DNA from: Oligella sp050920755 | Lineage (GTDB): Bacteria > Pseudomonadota > Gammaproteobacteria > Burkholderiales > Burkholderiaceae_B | DNA length: 64,000 bases | Direction: 5' to 3' | Assembly (NCBI RefSeq): GCF_050920755.1 | Contig: NZ_CP158480.1 | Span: forward strand, 248,001-312,000 | Part shown: positions 7,444-19,693 of the stretch, one piece after another | Layout: each line of letters opens with the position of its first letter | Position numbering within the stretch: the stretch's first letter is position 1 | The notes under the pieces: model-generated | What the model was told of the DNA's origin: nothing | Databases searched by the model: none | What the model saw: only the letters and a program-made list of their open reading frames with translations | Program-made: the position numbers and the translations under genes

Positions 7444-8169
7444 TGAATTTCCTTTATAGAAAATTCTACCTTAAATCACTACGGTTTTGAGGGGAGATTA
7501 CCACAGCAAGTCTGGCGTTGGTGGAGCAAGCCATTGAAAAGCAAGCAGATGCGATAATCGTGCATCACGGCTGGTTTTGGAAAAATGAAGACACCAGAAT
7601 CATCAATGCAAAATATCAGCGACTGGCTAAGCTTATCAAACATGATATCAACCTGATAGCCTACCATCTACCACTTGATGCTCATCCATTATGGGGTAAT
7701 AATGCCATGTTATCGCAAGTATTGGGATTACATGTTAATTATGTGGATAATAAACCACACACCTTTGGTAGGGATAATTTGATTTGGCTTGGACAGGCGC
7801 CACAGGAGGAGATGACGGCACAGGAATTTGCCGAACATATCCGGGTTGCGCTAGGACGTGAGCCTTTATTTATAGGTGATTCTACACAAAAGATTAGTAC
7901 CGTGGCTTGGTGTACGGGTGGAGCTCAAGGAATGTTTGAAGAGGCGGTTTTAGCAGGTGCCGATGCTTATATTACCGGTGAGGCTTCAGAGCCGGTATTT
8001 CATTTGGCGAGAGAGTATGGTGTCGCTTATTATGGTGCCGGGCATCATGCAACCGAACGCTATGGTGTACAAGGCCTGATGGGAGTGATGCAAAAGCAGT
8101 TTCCGGGCTTGACGCTGGAGTTTGTAAATATTGAGAACCCGGTCTGATTTGCGCCCTATTAAAAAGTAT

Positions 8170-8200
8170 AAAGCCCGAGCTTGATGACAGTTCGGGCTTT
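8170..8200. terminator. Bidirectional terminator between the Nif3 remnant and mscL
   Basis: AAAGCCCGA at 8170-8178 pairs with TCGGGCTTT at 8192-8200 with a 13-base loop. A and T tracts flank both sides, so it can serve the convergent Nif3-like gene and mscL. Confidence 0.75.
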
Positions 8201-8224
8201 AAACAAAATATGAGCAAGAAAATA

Positions 8225-8719
8225 CTACGATAGCTTGTTGTCAATTTGCGACTGTGCTTCTTGCTTTTGTAGTAAGTCGCGGATTTCGCGAAGTAGGGCT
8301 ACATCAGCAGGTTCTGCTTCTGGAGCGGCCTCTTCAACTTGCTTTTCGCGCTCAAAGCTGGTGCGGGCTTTGGCAATGACTTTTACTAATAAAAAGACCA
8401 CAAAAGCAAGCAAGATAAAGTTAATTAGGATGGTGATAAAGTTACCATAGGCAAAGACATTGGCGCCGGCCTCAGTAAGTGCTTGATAGGTCTCCGGGCC
8501 GGTATAGCCTTCAGGACGCGACAGCACGACGAACATATTAGAGAAGTCGGCAGAACCGCCGATAATCATGCTGATTAGTGGCATAATCACATCTTTGACC
8601 AGAGAGTCAATGATTTTGCCGAAGGCGGCACCGATAATCACCCCGACGGCGAGGTCGATCATATTGCCTTTGACAGCAAATTCTTTGAATTCTTGGAGAA
8701 AACTGGAAGCCTTGCTCAT
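8225..8719 (-). CDS. mscL: MscL, large-conductance mechanosensitive channel
   Basis: MscL opens under membrane tension to release solutes during hypo-osmotic shock. The 164-residue protein starts with the amphipathic N-terminal helix and pore helix TM1 (FKEFAVKGNMIDLAVGVIIG at about 11-30), has a periplasmic loop rich in Gly and Tyr, TM2 at about 95-115 and a C-terminal helical bundle (LLREIRDLL). It is slightly longer than the 136-150 common for the family because of an acidic insert before the last helix. An AAAGGAAAT sequence precedes the start. It is divergent from petA. Confidence 0.95.
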   Translation of the reverse strand: MSKASSFLQEFKEFAVKGNMIDLAVGVIIGAAFGKIIDSLVKDVIMPLISMIIGGSADFSNMFVVLSRPEGYTGPETYQALTEAGANVFAYGNFITILINFILLAFVVFLLVKVIAKARTSFEREKQVEEAAPEAEPADVALLREIRDLLQKQEAQSQIDNKLS

Positions 8720-8891
8720 AAAAAATTTCCTTTTAATAGTTGTAACAGGTTTATAAAGTATATAATAAGGGGTTAAAAAGTATTGCGTATAGTAATATTG
8801 TATATTTTCAGATTACGTTTGTACGATTGTAGCGCCGGTTTATGTGTTGCAAATCGTTATTTTTTAGACCTTGGCAGAAATAGGGAATGAT

Positions 8892-9536
8892 ATGAGTCAA
8901 GAATCTACAGTTTCAAAAGAGATGATCGTTGAGCAGGCCTCACCAAGCGTGTTGCCTGATGATCCCGACCGTCGTTTTTGGTTAGGTACCGCCTGTGCGG
9001 TCGGTGGCGTTGCGGGGGTTGCTACGGTAATTCCTTTTGTTGCATCTATGTCACCTTCAGAAAGAGCTAAGGCTGCCGGTGCTCCGGTTCAGGTAAATAT
9101 TTCAGCAGTGGCCCCCGGCCAGATGATTACTGCCGAGTGGCAGGGTAAGCCGGTGTGGATTTTACGCCGCACGCCGGAGATGCTTGCTTCGCTCTCAAAA
9201 CTAAATGATCAACTCGTGGACCCGATGTCTGATCGTCCCGGTTTCACACCTGACTTTGCCAAAAATGAGCACCGTTCAATTAATCCTGAGTGGATGGTGA
9301 TGGTGGGTATTTGTACGCATCTGGGTTGTTCTCCATCCTCGCGTTTCGCGCAGGGTGCTTCTCAAGGTATGAGTGCCGACTGGCTGGGTGGTTATTTATG
9401 TCCTTGTCACGGTTCGGTCTTTGACTTAGCCGGTCGTGTCTTTAAAAACCAACCGGCACCTGATAACCTACTGGTACCTCCTTATTACTTTGTTGACGAG
9501 TTCAACATCATGATTGGGATGGTTTCTCCGGCCTAA
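8892..9536 (+). CDS. petA: PetA, Rieske iron-sulfur subunit of cytochrome bc1
   Basis: This subunit passes electrons from ubiquinol to cytochrome c1. In the 214-residue form, [2Fe-2S] ligands are C141, H143 (CTHLGC) and C170, H173 (CPCHGS), with C146-C172 as the stabilising disulfide. The N-terminus carries DRRFWLG at 26-32 followed by a hydrophobic helix, a twin-arginine signal-anchor, so TatABC encoded upstream is the predicted exporter. The ATG at 8892 follows TAGGGA at good spacing; a TTG at 8871 is less likely. It leads the petABC operon. Confidence 0.96.
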   Translation: MSQESTVSKEMIVEQASPSVLPDDPDRRFWLGTACAVGGVAGVATVIPFVASMSPSERAKAAGAPVQVNISAVAPGQMITAEWQGKPVWILRRTPEMLASLSKLNDQLVDPMSDRPGFTPDFAKNEHRSINPEWMVMVGICTHLGCSPSSRFAQGASQGMSADWLGGYLCPCHGSVFDLAGRVFKNQPAPDNLLVPPYYFVDEFNIMIGMVSPA

Positions 9537-9595
9537 TCGCTTGGGAACCTGCAGGGTTTTTTTGATTTTTAGCTTTTCATAAAAAGGAGCCTTAC

Positions 9596-10981
9596 ATGGC
9601 CAGCGAGAAAGTTGTTGAAACAACAGGTCTTCTTGGTTGGGTAGATCGTCGATTTCCTTTGACCAAATTGGTCAAGGAGCATATGACGGAGTACTATGCC
9701 CCCAAGAATTTTAACTTCTGGTACTTCTTCGGTTCATTAGCCATGCTTGTGCTGGTCATTCAGGTGGTGACCGGTATTTTCTTGGTAATGCACTATAAGC
9801 CTGATGGCGATTTGGCCTTTGCTGCCGTTGAGTACATCATGCGCGAGGTACCGTTCGGAAATATTATCCGATACATGCACTCTACCGGTGCTTCCATGTT
9901 CTTCGTGGTAGTTTATCTGCATATGTTACGTGGTCTGTTGTACGGCTCATACCGTAAACCGCGTGAGTTAGTGTGGATTTTCGGTGTGGCAATCTTCCTT
10001 TGCTTAATGGCTGAGGCCTTCTTCGGTTATTTATTACCTTGGGGTCAAATGTCATACTGGGGCGCTCAGGTAATTGTTAACCTATTTGCCGCAGTTCCTT
10101 TTGTAGGTGAAGCGTTATCTACTTGGATTCGTGGTGACTTCGTGGTTTCTGATGCTACTTTAAACCGATTCTTCGCTTTCCACGTGATTGCGATTCCTTT
10201 AGTGCTAATCGGTCTTGTTGTGGCTCACTTAATTGCTCTTCACGAAGTGGGTTCTAATAACCCTGACGGTGTTGAGATCAAAGAAAAGTTAGATGCTAAC
10301 GGTCGTCCTCTAGACGGTATTCCGTTCCACCCTTACTACACTGTGCACGATATTTTAGGCGTGGCCGGTTTCTTATTAATCTTCGCGGCAATTATGTTCT
10401 TTGCGCCGGAGATGGGTGGTTACTTCCTGGAAGCGAATAACTTTATCCCTGCCGACCCTTATGTAACACCACCGCATATTGCGCCGGTTTGGTACTTCAC
10501 GCCGTTTTACTCGATGTTGCGTGCAACTACCGACGAGTTTACTTGGGCTTTAGTGGCTTTCTGTATCATCTTTGCTATCGGTTTATTCTTCAGCAAAAAT
10601 ACTCGCGGTATCTGGAAAATTGTTTGGCCGGTGATTTTAATTGTCGTAGCCATTCTTCTTCGTGTCTTTGATGCGAAATTCTGGGGTGTTGTGGTGATGG
10701 GTGGTACTGTAGTTATGCTAGGTTTCTTACCTTGGTTAGACAGATCGCCTGTGAAGTCGATTCGTTATCGTCCGGGTTGGCATAAGCTACTTTACGCTAT
10801 CTTCATGATTAACTTTATTATCTTGGGTATCATCGGTACGAAGGCTCCGTCAGATCTTCTGAACTTGACGTCGCAAGTGGCTACAGTTATTTACTTAGCG
10901 TTCTTCTTCTTTATGCCGATTTGGAGTCGTTTAGGTACTTTCAAAGAAGTTCCTGAGCGTGTTACCTACAAGCCACACTAA
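9596..10981 (+). CDS. petB: PetB, cytochrome b of the bc1 complex
   Basis: Cytochrome b holds the two b hemes and both quinone sites in the inner membrane. In this 461-residue, full-length protein the heme ligands are H95 and H109 in one helix and H196 and H211 in another. The Qo-site motif reads PVWY at 297-300 where many organisms have PEWY; the Val form is a known proteobacterial variant. About eight membrane helices are followed by a C-terminal extension with further helices. AAGGAG precedes the ATG. It sits between petA and petC. Confidence 0.97.
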   Translation: MASEKVVETTGLLGWVDRRFPLTKLVKEHMTEYYAPKNFNFWYFFGSLAMLVLVIQVVTGIFLVMHYKPDGDLAFAAVEYIMREVPFGNIIRYMHSTGASMFFVVVYLHMLRGLLYGSYRKPRELVWIFGVAIFLCLMAEAFFGYLLPWGQMSYWGAQVIVNLFAAVPFVGEALSTWIRGDFVVSDATLNRFFAFHVIAIPLVLIGLVVAHLIALHEVGSNNPDGVEIKEKLDANGRPLDGIPFHPYYTVHDILGVAGFLLIFAAIMFFAPEMGGYFLEANNFIPADPYVTPPHIAPVWYFTPFYSMLRATTDEFTWALVAFCIIFAIGLFFSKNTRGIWKIVWPVILIVVAILLRVFDAKFWGVVVMGGTVVMLGFLPWLDRSPVKSIRYRPGWHKLLYAIFMINFIILGIIGTKAPSDLLNLTSQVATVIYLAFFFFMPIWSRLGTFKEVPERVTYKPH

Positions 10982-10996
10982 GAGCAAGGGTGAATC

Positions 10997-11845
10997 ATGT
11001 TTAAAAAAATATTAAGCGTTATAGCTCTATCAGTTGCTGCTGTTACTTCAGCCGGAGCGTCAACAGCAGGCGCTTGGGATGTGGTGCCTGTTAAGGTAAC
11101 TGATAAAGCAGCGCTACAAAATGGCGCTAAGCTATTTGTTAACTACTGTTTAAACTGTCATAGTGCTAATTACATGCGCTATAACAAACTAAAGGATCTG
11201 GGTCTTACTGAGCAGCAGATTGAAGAAAATCTGTTATTTACCGGTGAGCGTGTGGGCGATATGATGCATATTGCCTTACCGCCAAAGGATGCTAAAAAGT
11301 GGATGGGTGTGACGCCTCCGGATCTGTCTGTCATTGCGCGTGCTCGTTCTGCCAACTTAGGTCAGCCGGGTACGGATTATATCTATACCTATTTACGTAC
11401 CTTCTATCGTGACCAAAGCAGTCAGACCGGTTGGAATAACTTGACATTCCCAAATGCGGCCATGCCTAATCCTCTATGGAGATTGCAAGGCCCGGTTGAG
11501 GCCACGATTACCGATATCAAATCGGTGGGTGAAGGCGATGCCCGCAAATGGGTAGAGACAGTGACTAAGTTTGACAAGGACGGTTTTGCTACCCTAGTAA
11601 GCGAAAAAGAGCTTACTGATTACAAGGGCGACGAGACTTCTTCTTCTGAAATTACCTACTTAGACGAGTCTAAGCGAGAGGCTTTTGATAAGAACATGGC
11701 TGATCTAAGTGCTTTCTTAGGTTGGATGGCCGAGCCTGATCAGCATTTCCGCAAAGTACTCGGTACTTGGGTGATGCTATTCTTAGCTCTGTTCTTTGTT
11801 GTCGCTTGGTTCTTGAACAAGCAGTACTGGAAACATGTAAAATAG
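10997..11845 (+). CDS. petC: PetC, cytochrome c1
   Basis: Cytochrome c1 accepts electrons from the Rieske protein and hands them to soluble or membrane cytochrome c. The 282-residue precursor has a signal peptide (about 1-22), the heme-c motif CLNCH at 51-55 and a C-terminal membrane anchor at about 258-277. A candidate axial Met lies in NAAMPNP at about 152-158. It follows petB by 15 bases and ends the operon, with a hairpin 48 bases downstream. Confidence 0.96.
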   Translation: MFKKILSVIALSVAAVTSAGASTAGAWDVVPVKVTDKAALQNGAKLFVNYCLNCHSANYMRYNKLKDLGLTEQQIEENLLFTGERVGDMMHIALPPKDAKKWMGVTPPDLSVIARARSANLGQPGTDYIYTYLRTFYRDQSSQTGWNNLTFPNAAMPNPLWRLQGPVEATITDIKSVGEGDARKWVETVTKFDKDGFATLVSEKELTDYKGDETSSSEITYLDESKREAFDKNMADLSAFLGWMAEPDQHFRKVLGTWVMLFLALFFVVAWFLNKQYWKHVK

Positions 11846-11893
11846 TTCAAGCACCGACAATTTTTTGCGCATGTCCCATGTGCAAAGCAAATG

Positions 11894-11922
11894 AGGTCAG
11901 TGTCTTATGGCGCTGACCTTAA
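11894..11922 (+). terminator. Hairpin terminator after petABC
   Basis: AGGTCAGTG at 11894-11902 pairs with CGCTGACCT at 11911-11919 including one G-T pair. Only a weak T-tract follows, so it may attenuate rather than fully stop transcription into sspA. Confidence 0.5.
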
Positions 11923-11946
11923 TTCGTTTAACGGAGACCGATTTAT

Positions 11947-12558
11947 ATGATGATTCTTCACTCGGGCACCACTTGCCCATTTTCACAGCGTTGCCGTTTT
12001 GTTCTCTATGAAAAGGGCATGGACTTTGAAATCCGTGATATTGACTTATTCAATATGCCGGAAGATATTACAGTGATGAACCCCTATGGTACAGTGCCGA
12101 TTTTAGAAGAGCGCGATTTGATTCTTTATGAGTCAAATATCATTAATGAGTATATCGATGAGCGCTTCCCTCATCCTCAATTGATGCCGGCCGAGCCGAT
12201 TATGCGCGCACGTACGCGTTTGTTTTTACATAATTTTGAGCGTGAGCTTTTCTCACACGTTTTAGTGCTTGAGGATCGTAGCTTAAGTACTGATGCCAAG
12301 GAATTGGAAGAGGCGCGTAATCGTATTCGCGATCAACTGACGGTATTGGCACCGGTAATGAGTAAAAATGACTATTTATTGGGCGATGAGTTTTCTATGC
12401 CTGATGTGGCTATTGCGCCACTATTATGGCGTTTAGAGTATTATGGTATTGAGTTGCCGCGCAGTGCGGCGCCGATTCAGAAATATGCCGAGCGTATTTT
12501 CTCCAGACCTTCATTTATTGAAGCGCTTACGCCAAGTGAAAAGGTTATGCGTCGTTAG
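11947..12558 (+). CDS. sspA: SspA, stringent starvation protein A
   Basis: SspA has the glutathione S-transferase fold but in known members binds RNA polymerase instead of acting on glutathione, adjusting transcription under starvation and acid stress. The 203-residue protein has a thioredoxin-like domain at 1-80 (starting ILHSGTTCPFSQRCRF; PYGTVPIL at about 55-62) and a helical domain at 85-200. Tandem ATGs lie at 11947 and 11950 after GGAGACC. The order petABC-sspAB is a hallmark of betaproteobacteria. Confidence 0.94.
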   Translation: MMILHSGTTCPFSQRCRFVLYEKGMDFEIRDIDLFNMPEDITVMNPYGTVPILEERDLILYESNIINEYIDERFPHPQLMPAEPIMRARTRLFLHNFERELFSHVLVLEDRSLSTDAKELEEARNRIRDQLTVLAPVMSKNDYLLGDEFSMPDVAIAPLLWRLEYYGIELPRSAAPIQKYAERIFSRPSFIEALTPSEKVMRR

Positions 12559-12572
12559 TTGTTAATATGGAT

Positions 12573-12611
12573 AAATGCCCGAGCCGGTAGTATGCTGTTG
12601 CTCGGGTATTT
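12573..12611 (+). terminator. Hairpin between sspA and sspB
   Basis: AAATGCCCGAGC at 12573-12584 pairs with GCTCGGGTATTT at 12600-12611 (one G-T pair). The right arm ends in TATTTG rather than a clean T-run, so it could be an attenuator controlling sspB or an mRNA-stability element. Confidence 0.5.
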
Positions 12612-12639
12612 GCATTTTGTAAGTAGAAGGAGCGATTGC

Positions 12640-13053
12640 ATGTTTCCTACATCTAGTAAACCCTATTTGATCCGTGCATTATATGAATGGTGCTATGACC
12701 AAAGTTTAACGCCGCATATTGTGGTGCGTGTAGATAAAAATTGCCAAGTGCCTAAGGCGTTTGTTAAAGACGGATATATCACTTTTAATGTCGGGCCCTT
12801 AGCGACTAAAGATTTTCATGTGGACAATAATTGGGTTTCATTTAGTGCGCGATTTGGTGGTCAAGCACAAGATGTGATTTTTCCGGTGGCTACAGTGGTC
12901 AGTTTCTTTGCGCGCGAGACTCAAGAGGGCATGGGCTTCCCGTTTGAAGAGGATTATGAGTTAGCGGATCAAGAAGTGGAGGTTGCAGATTCTAAAAACG
13001 AGAATGAAAAAGCTGACACTAAAAAAGCATCCATACTGCAAATTATTAAATAA
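12640..13053 (+). CDS. sspB: SspB, ClpXP adaptor protein
   Basis: SspB tethers ssrA-tagged and some regulatory proteins to ClpX for degradation. The 137-residue protein has the conserved start SSKPYLIRALYEW, the substrate-binding core with LTPHIVV, and an acidic, poorly conserved linker. The C-terminal peptide that docks to ClpX is expected in the last ten residues (ILQIIK). The ATG at 12640 follows AAGGAG; in-frame upstream codons back to 12559 lie in the sspA-sspB hairpin and are rejected. Confidence 0.94.
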   Translation: MFPTSSKPYLIRALYEWCYDQSLTPHIVVRVDKNCQVPKAFVKDGYITFNVGPLATKDFHVDNNWVSFSARFGGQAQDVIFPVATVVSFFARETQEGMGFPFEEDYELADQEVEVADSKNENEKADTKKASILQIIK

Positions 13054-13124
13054 GTCATTTTTGTTGCAAAAAAGCATAAAAATAGCTTTTTTATAAAAAA
13101 AATATAAAAAACCACAAAAAGTAC

Positions 13125-13152
13125 TTGCAAAAAAGAATGAAACGTCTATAAT
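13125..13152 (+). promoter_or_regulatory. Promoter of tRNA-Thr
   Basis: TTGCAA at 13125-13130 and a consensus TATAAT at 13147-13152 are spaced 16 bases apart, about 12 bases before the tRNA 5' end. An A-rich stretch lies upstream, resembling an UP element. Confidence 0.7.
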
Positions 13153-13163
13153 TTCAATCTTCA

Positions 13164-13239
13164 GCCGGCTTAGCTCAGTTGGTAGAGCAGCTGATTTGTA
13201 ATCAGAAGGTCACGAGTTCGACTCTTGTAGCCGGCACCA
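13164..13239 (+). tRNA. tRNA-Thr (TGT)
   Basis: The 76-base cloverleaf folds with a 7-bp acceptor stem (GCCGGCT/AGCCGGC), anticodon TGT at 13197-13199, a TTCGACT T-loop and encoded CCA. The first pair of the anticodon stem (positions 27 and 43) is G opposite A, a minor irregularity. It lies just upstream of the rRNA promoters. Confidence 0.96.
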
Positions 13240-13337
13240 CTTCTCTTTCTATCAAATCACTTTTACTTAATTAAAAAGCACTGCTTTAGAGGTTGATCTC
13301 AATTGTGAGGTAGTTAAAAAAATTTTTTGTAAAAGAC

Positions 13338-13366
13338 TTGACAAGAAAGCAAGGCTTAATCATAAT
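13338..13366 (+). promoter_or_regulatory. rRNA promoter P1
   Basis: TTGACA at 13338-13343 and CATAAT at 13361-13366 are separated by the optimal 17 bases. An A/T-rich block upstream is compatible with an UP element. Confidence 0.75.
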
Positions 13367-13473
13367 AATCAACTTTCGCAAATCGAGCGCTAGGGTTATT
13401 ACTGATAAACTGAAAGCCGAGCGGAAGTAAAAACAGCACAAGCAAATTATTTTTAATTATTTAAAAATAAGTG

Positions 13474-13502
13474 TTGACAAAAAGATTTAGATGCTTCATA
13501 AT
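13474..13502 (+). promoter_or_regulatory. rRNA promoter P2
   Basis: TTGACA at 13474-13479 and CATAAT at 13497-13502, also 17 bases apart, form a second copy of the P1 arrangement. An AT-only tract at about 13446-13469 lies directly upstream, as in strong rrn promoters. Confidence 0.78.
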
Positions 13503-13593
13503 TTAAATCTTTGCTGCTTACGAAGCAGCGTGATGACAACAGCGTAAGCGATTGATTTTATGTGGATCGTTTAGGTGGTTGAAATCAACCAAG

Positions 13594-13606
13594 TGTTCTT
13601 TAACAA
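13594..13606 (+). promoter_or_regulatory. boxA antitermination element (leader)
   Basis: TGTTCTTTAACAA closely matches the rrn boxA consensus that loads the NusB/NusE antitermination complex. The same 13 bases recur in the 16S-23S spacer at 15876-15888. Confidence 0.8.
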
Positions 13607-13830
13607 TTTAACAACCGATAAGTGTGGGCACTTAACATGGTGAGCGACCACCGTTTCACGACGGTGAGCGAAATAAATTATGTTTTAAGTGCTTATGCTT
13701 AAGTTATGAAGAAATAGTAAGGTTATATCCTTGTGTGATATGAACTGTTTTATTTCTTTTGAGTACTAAAGTAATTAAGCGTGATAGATGGTTGTTTAGA
13801 TGATTATCTATCGAAGTCAATACAGAGATT

Positions 13831-15367
<1,537 letters not shown>

Positions 15368-15509
15368 AAGAGCTGAAGTTGCTTGTTGTGCGAAGTGTCC
15401 ACGCTTATCGGTTGTTGGTTTAGAAGTATTCTGAGGGATTTAGAAGCGGTTATATAGAAGCGATTCTATATAGATGCGATTCTGGATTCATCTGAGGTTT
15501 AAGGGAAAA

Positions 15510-15586
15510 GGGTCAGTAGCTCAGTCGGTTAGAGCACCGTCTTGATAAGGCGGGGGTCGCTGGTTCGATTCCAGCTTGACCCACCA
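15510..15586 (+). tRNA. tRNA-Ile (GAT)
   Basis: A 77-base tRNA in the 16S-23S spacer with acceptor GGGTCAG/TTGACCC (one G-T pair), anticodon GAT in the loop TTGATAA and encoded CCA. It is co-transcribed with the rRNAs. Confidence 0.97.
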
Positions 15587-15607
15587 GTTCTTTAAATACG
15601 AGAAGCT

Positions 15608-15683
15608 GGGGGATTAGCTCAGTTGGGAGAGCGCCTGCTTTGCACGCAGGAGGCCGTCGGTTCGATCCCGTCATCCTCCACCA
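15608..15683 (+). tRNA. tRNA-Ala (TGC)
   Basis: A 76-base tRNA with acceptor GGGGGAT/ATCCTCC, anticodon TGC in the loop TTTGCAC and encoded CCA. It lies 21 bases after tRNA-Ile, the standard spacer pair in proteobacteria. Confidence 0.97.
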
Positions 15684-16219
15684 GCGCTTAGGCTTAAACG
15701 TTAAGGTTTTGAGGTTAATCTTTAGGCGTTAATGTTTGGGTAGTGCTCAGAATACGGCAGTTAAGGCTGTTCACAAAGCACTTAGCTGATTGGAGTAAAT
15801 CGGTGTTGGACAAACGTTGTCAGTCAATCGGTGTTACTCTGATGAGCTAAGTTCTTTAGGAGCTTAGATTAAAACTGTTCTTTAACAATTAGGAAGAAGC
15901 ACAACAAAGTATTCAATGGCAATTGATGGTTGAGTGGATAAGCGATTATTGATTCATCATCAATCTGTTATTTAGAAGACGGGTTGTGATTGCATAGATA
16001 ACAAATGAAGTTCTCAAATGTTTTGAAAGCGAACACATGGGTTGAGTCTGACGCAAGGCGCTTAATTTAAGTATTAAGCGATGCGCTGAGATGAGGCTGA
16101 TGTGATACGACGAAGAATAACCATTTGATGAGCGGCACAACGTTAACTCAAGTAAATTGCTTAGTAGGGCGGATAGAAAGGCGCCGTACTAAGAGAATCT
16201 ATAGCTTATTAAGTTATAG
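15684..16219 (+). other. Distal 16S-23S spacer
   Basis: A 536-base non-coding stretch between tRNA-Ala and 23S. It contains a second boxA and the 5' arm of the 23S processing stem. I see no protein gene. Confidence 0.8.
15876..15888 (+). promoter_or_regulatory. boxA antitermination element (spacer)
   Basis: TGTTCTTTAACAA is identical to the leader copy at 13594-13606 and is placed to renew antitermination before the 23S gene. Confidence 0.8.
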
Positions 16220-19086
<2,867 letters not shown>

Positions 19087-19321
19087 ATAACTCAGTAAGT
19101 TATGATAACGACATGTGATGATAGCAACATGGCTTGAGTGATATGACAAGTGCCGCTAAACTTAACATACTAAATACAAACACTAATTCGAAATACTGAA
19201 TTAAACCTCATACAAACACATAACGCGCACGCCTAAATACACGCGCCATTGAAAACCGACTTGTGCTTCTCCCTAATTGCTAAAGCGACATTTTAATGCG
19301 CTAACCACGCAATACAAGCTT

Positions 19322-19439
19322 CGCTTGACGACCATAGCAAGGTGGACCCACTCCTTCCCATCCCGAACAGGACAGTGAAACGCCTTAGCGCCGATGATAG
19401 TTGGATTCGCTCCTGTGAAAGTAGGTCATCGTCAGGCAA
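19322..19439 (+). rRNA. rrf: 5S ribosomal RNA
   Basis: About 118 bases with the 5S core CCCATCCCGAACAGGACAGT and GAAACGCCTTAGCGCCGATG. The terminal stem pairs GCTTGACGA with TCGTCAGGC using a G-T pair. The 23S-5S spacer is about 235 bases and holds no tRNA. Confidence 0.95.
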
Positions 19440-19449
19440 TTTACACTAA

Positions 19450-19482
19450 CCCCTGGTAGCTCAGACTATCAGGGGTTTTTTA
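19450..19482 (+). terminator. Terminator of the rRNA operon
   Basis: CCCCTGGTAG at 19450-19459 pairs with CTATCAGGGG at 19466-19475 (one G-T pair), followed by six T residues. A strong rho-independent terminator 10 bases after 5S. Confidence 0.92.
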
Positions 19483-19693
19483 TTGCCTGTTATAAGATTT
19501 GATGAATGTTGGTCGGCGCCATCTCTGATCTGCTTAGCAATAACGCTACTCGCCCTCTTGCCATTCTGCCTTCTATTGGATGAAAAAATATTTTTTAATT
19601 CAGTAAAAAAACACTATACAAATCCTATTTTCCGGATATAAAATTATTTTCTTTTCCTATATTAGTTCATACTACTTATAAGGCTGCCATAGC

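Larger units (their letters stand above)
6313..7503 (-). mobile_element. Complete IS3-family insertion sequence (about 1.19 kb)
   Basis: The element has two overlapping transposase frames on the minus strand and imperfect terminal inverted repeats: the left end (TGTAGTCCCCCC, then TAGTAGCAATTTTAGGTAGAA) matches the complement of the right end with a few differences and one indel. Taking TG...CA ends gives a 3-base target duplication CAG. A 5-base duplication CACAG with slightly different ends is also possible. Both frames are open and the frameshift site is intact, so the copy looks recent and potentially active. I do not assign a subgroup. Confidence 0.9.
6174..8147 (+). pseudogene. Nif3-like (YbgI/DUF34) gene interrupted by an IS3-family element
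   Basis: The 5' fragment (6174-6312, GTG start after AGGA) encodes the family N-terminus with DYAPNGLQVQG and then hits a TAG at 6315 just inside the inserted element. The rest (7507-8147) continues in frame with TASLALVEQA, the HHGWFW metal-site motif, and later GTGGAQG and GAGHHATERYGV. Removing the element and one target copy restores about 259 codons, the usual length of this dinuclear-metal hexameric family, whose exact role is disputed. A TTG at 7518 could start a 209-residue C-terminal fragment, but it would lack the N-terminal metal ligands. The gene is therefore very probably inactive here. Confidence 0.92.
13240..13830 (+). other. Leader of the rRNA operon
   Basis: This 591-base non-coding stretch holds two sigma-70-like promoters, a boxA antitermination element and a hairpin at about 13650 (CACCGT/ACGGTG). 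No protein gene is supported. A first transcript start just after 13366 and a second after 13502 are predicted. Confidence 0.8.

Noticed and set aside
6305..7510. A 5-base target duplication (CACAG) for the IS
   Set aside because: It is possible, but the 3-base CAG gives TG...CA ends, the usual IS3-family termini, so I prefer it.
9537..9595. Terminator between petA and petB
   Set aside because: The stem around CCTGCAGG is only about 4-5 bp and petABC is expected to be one transcript.
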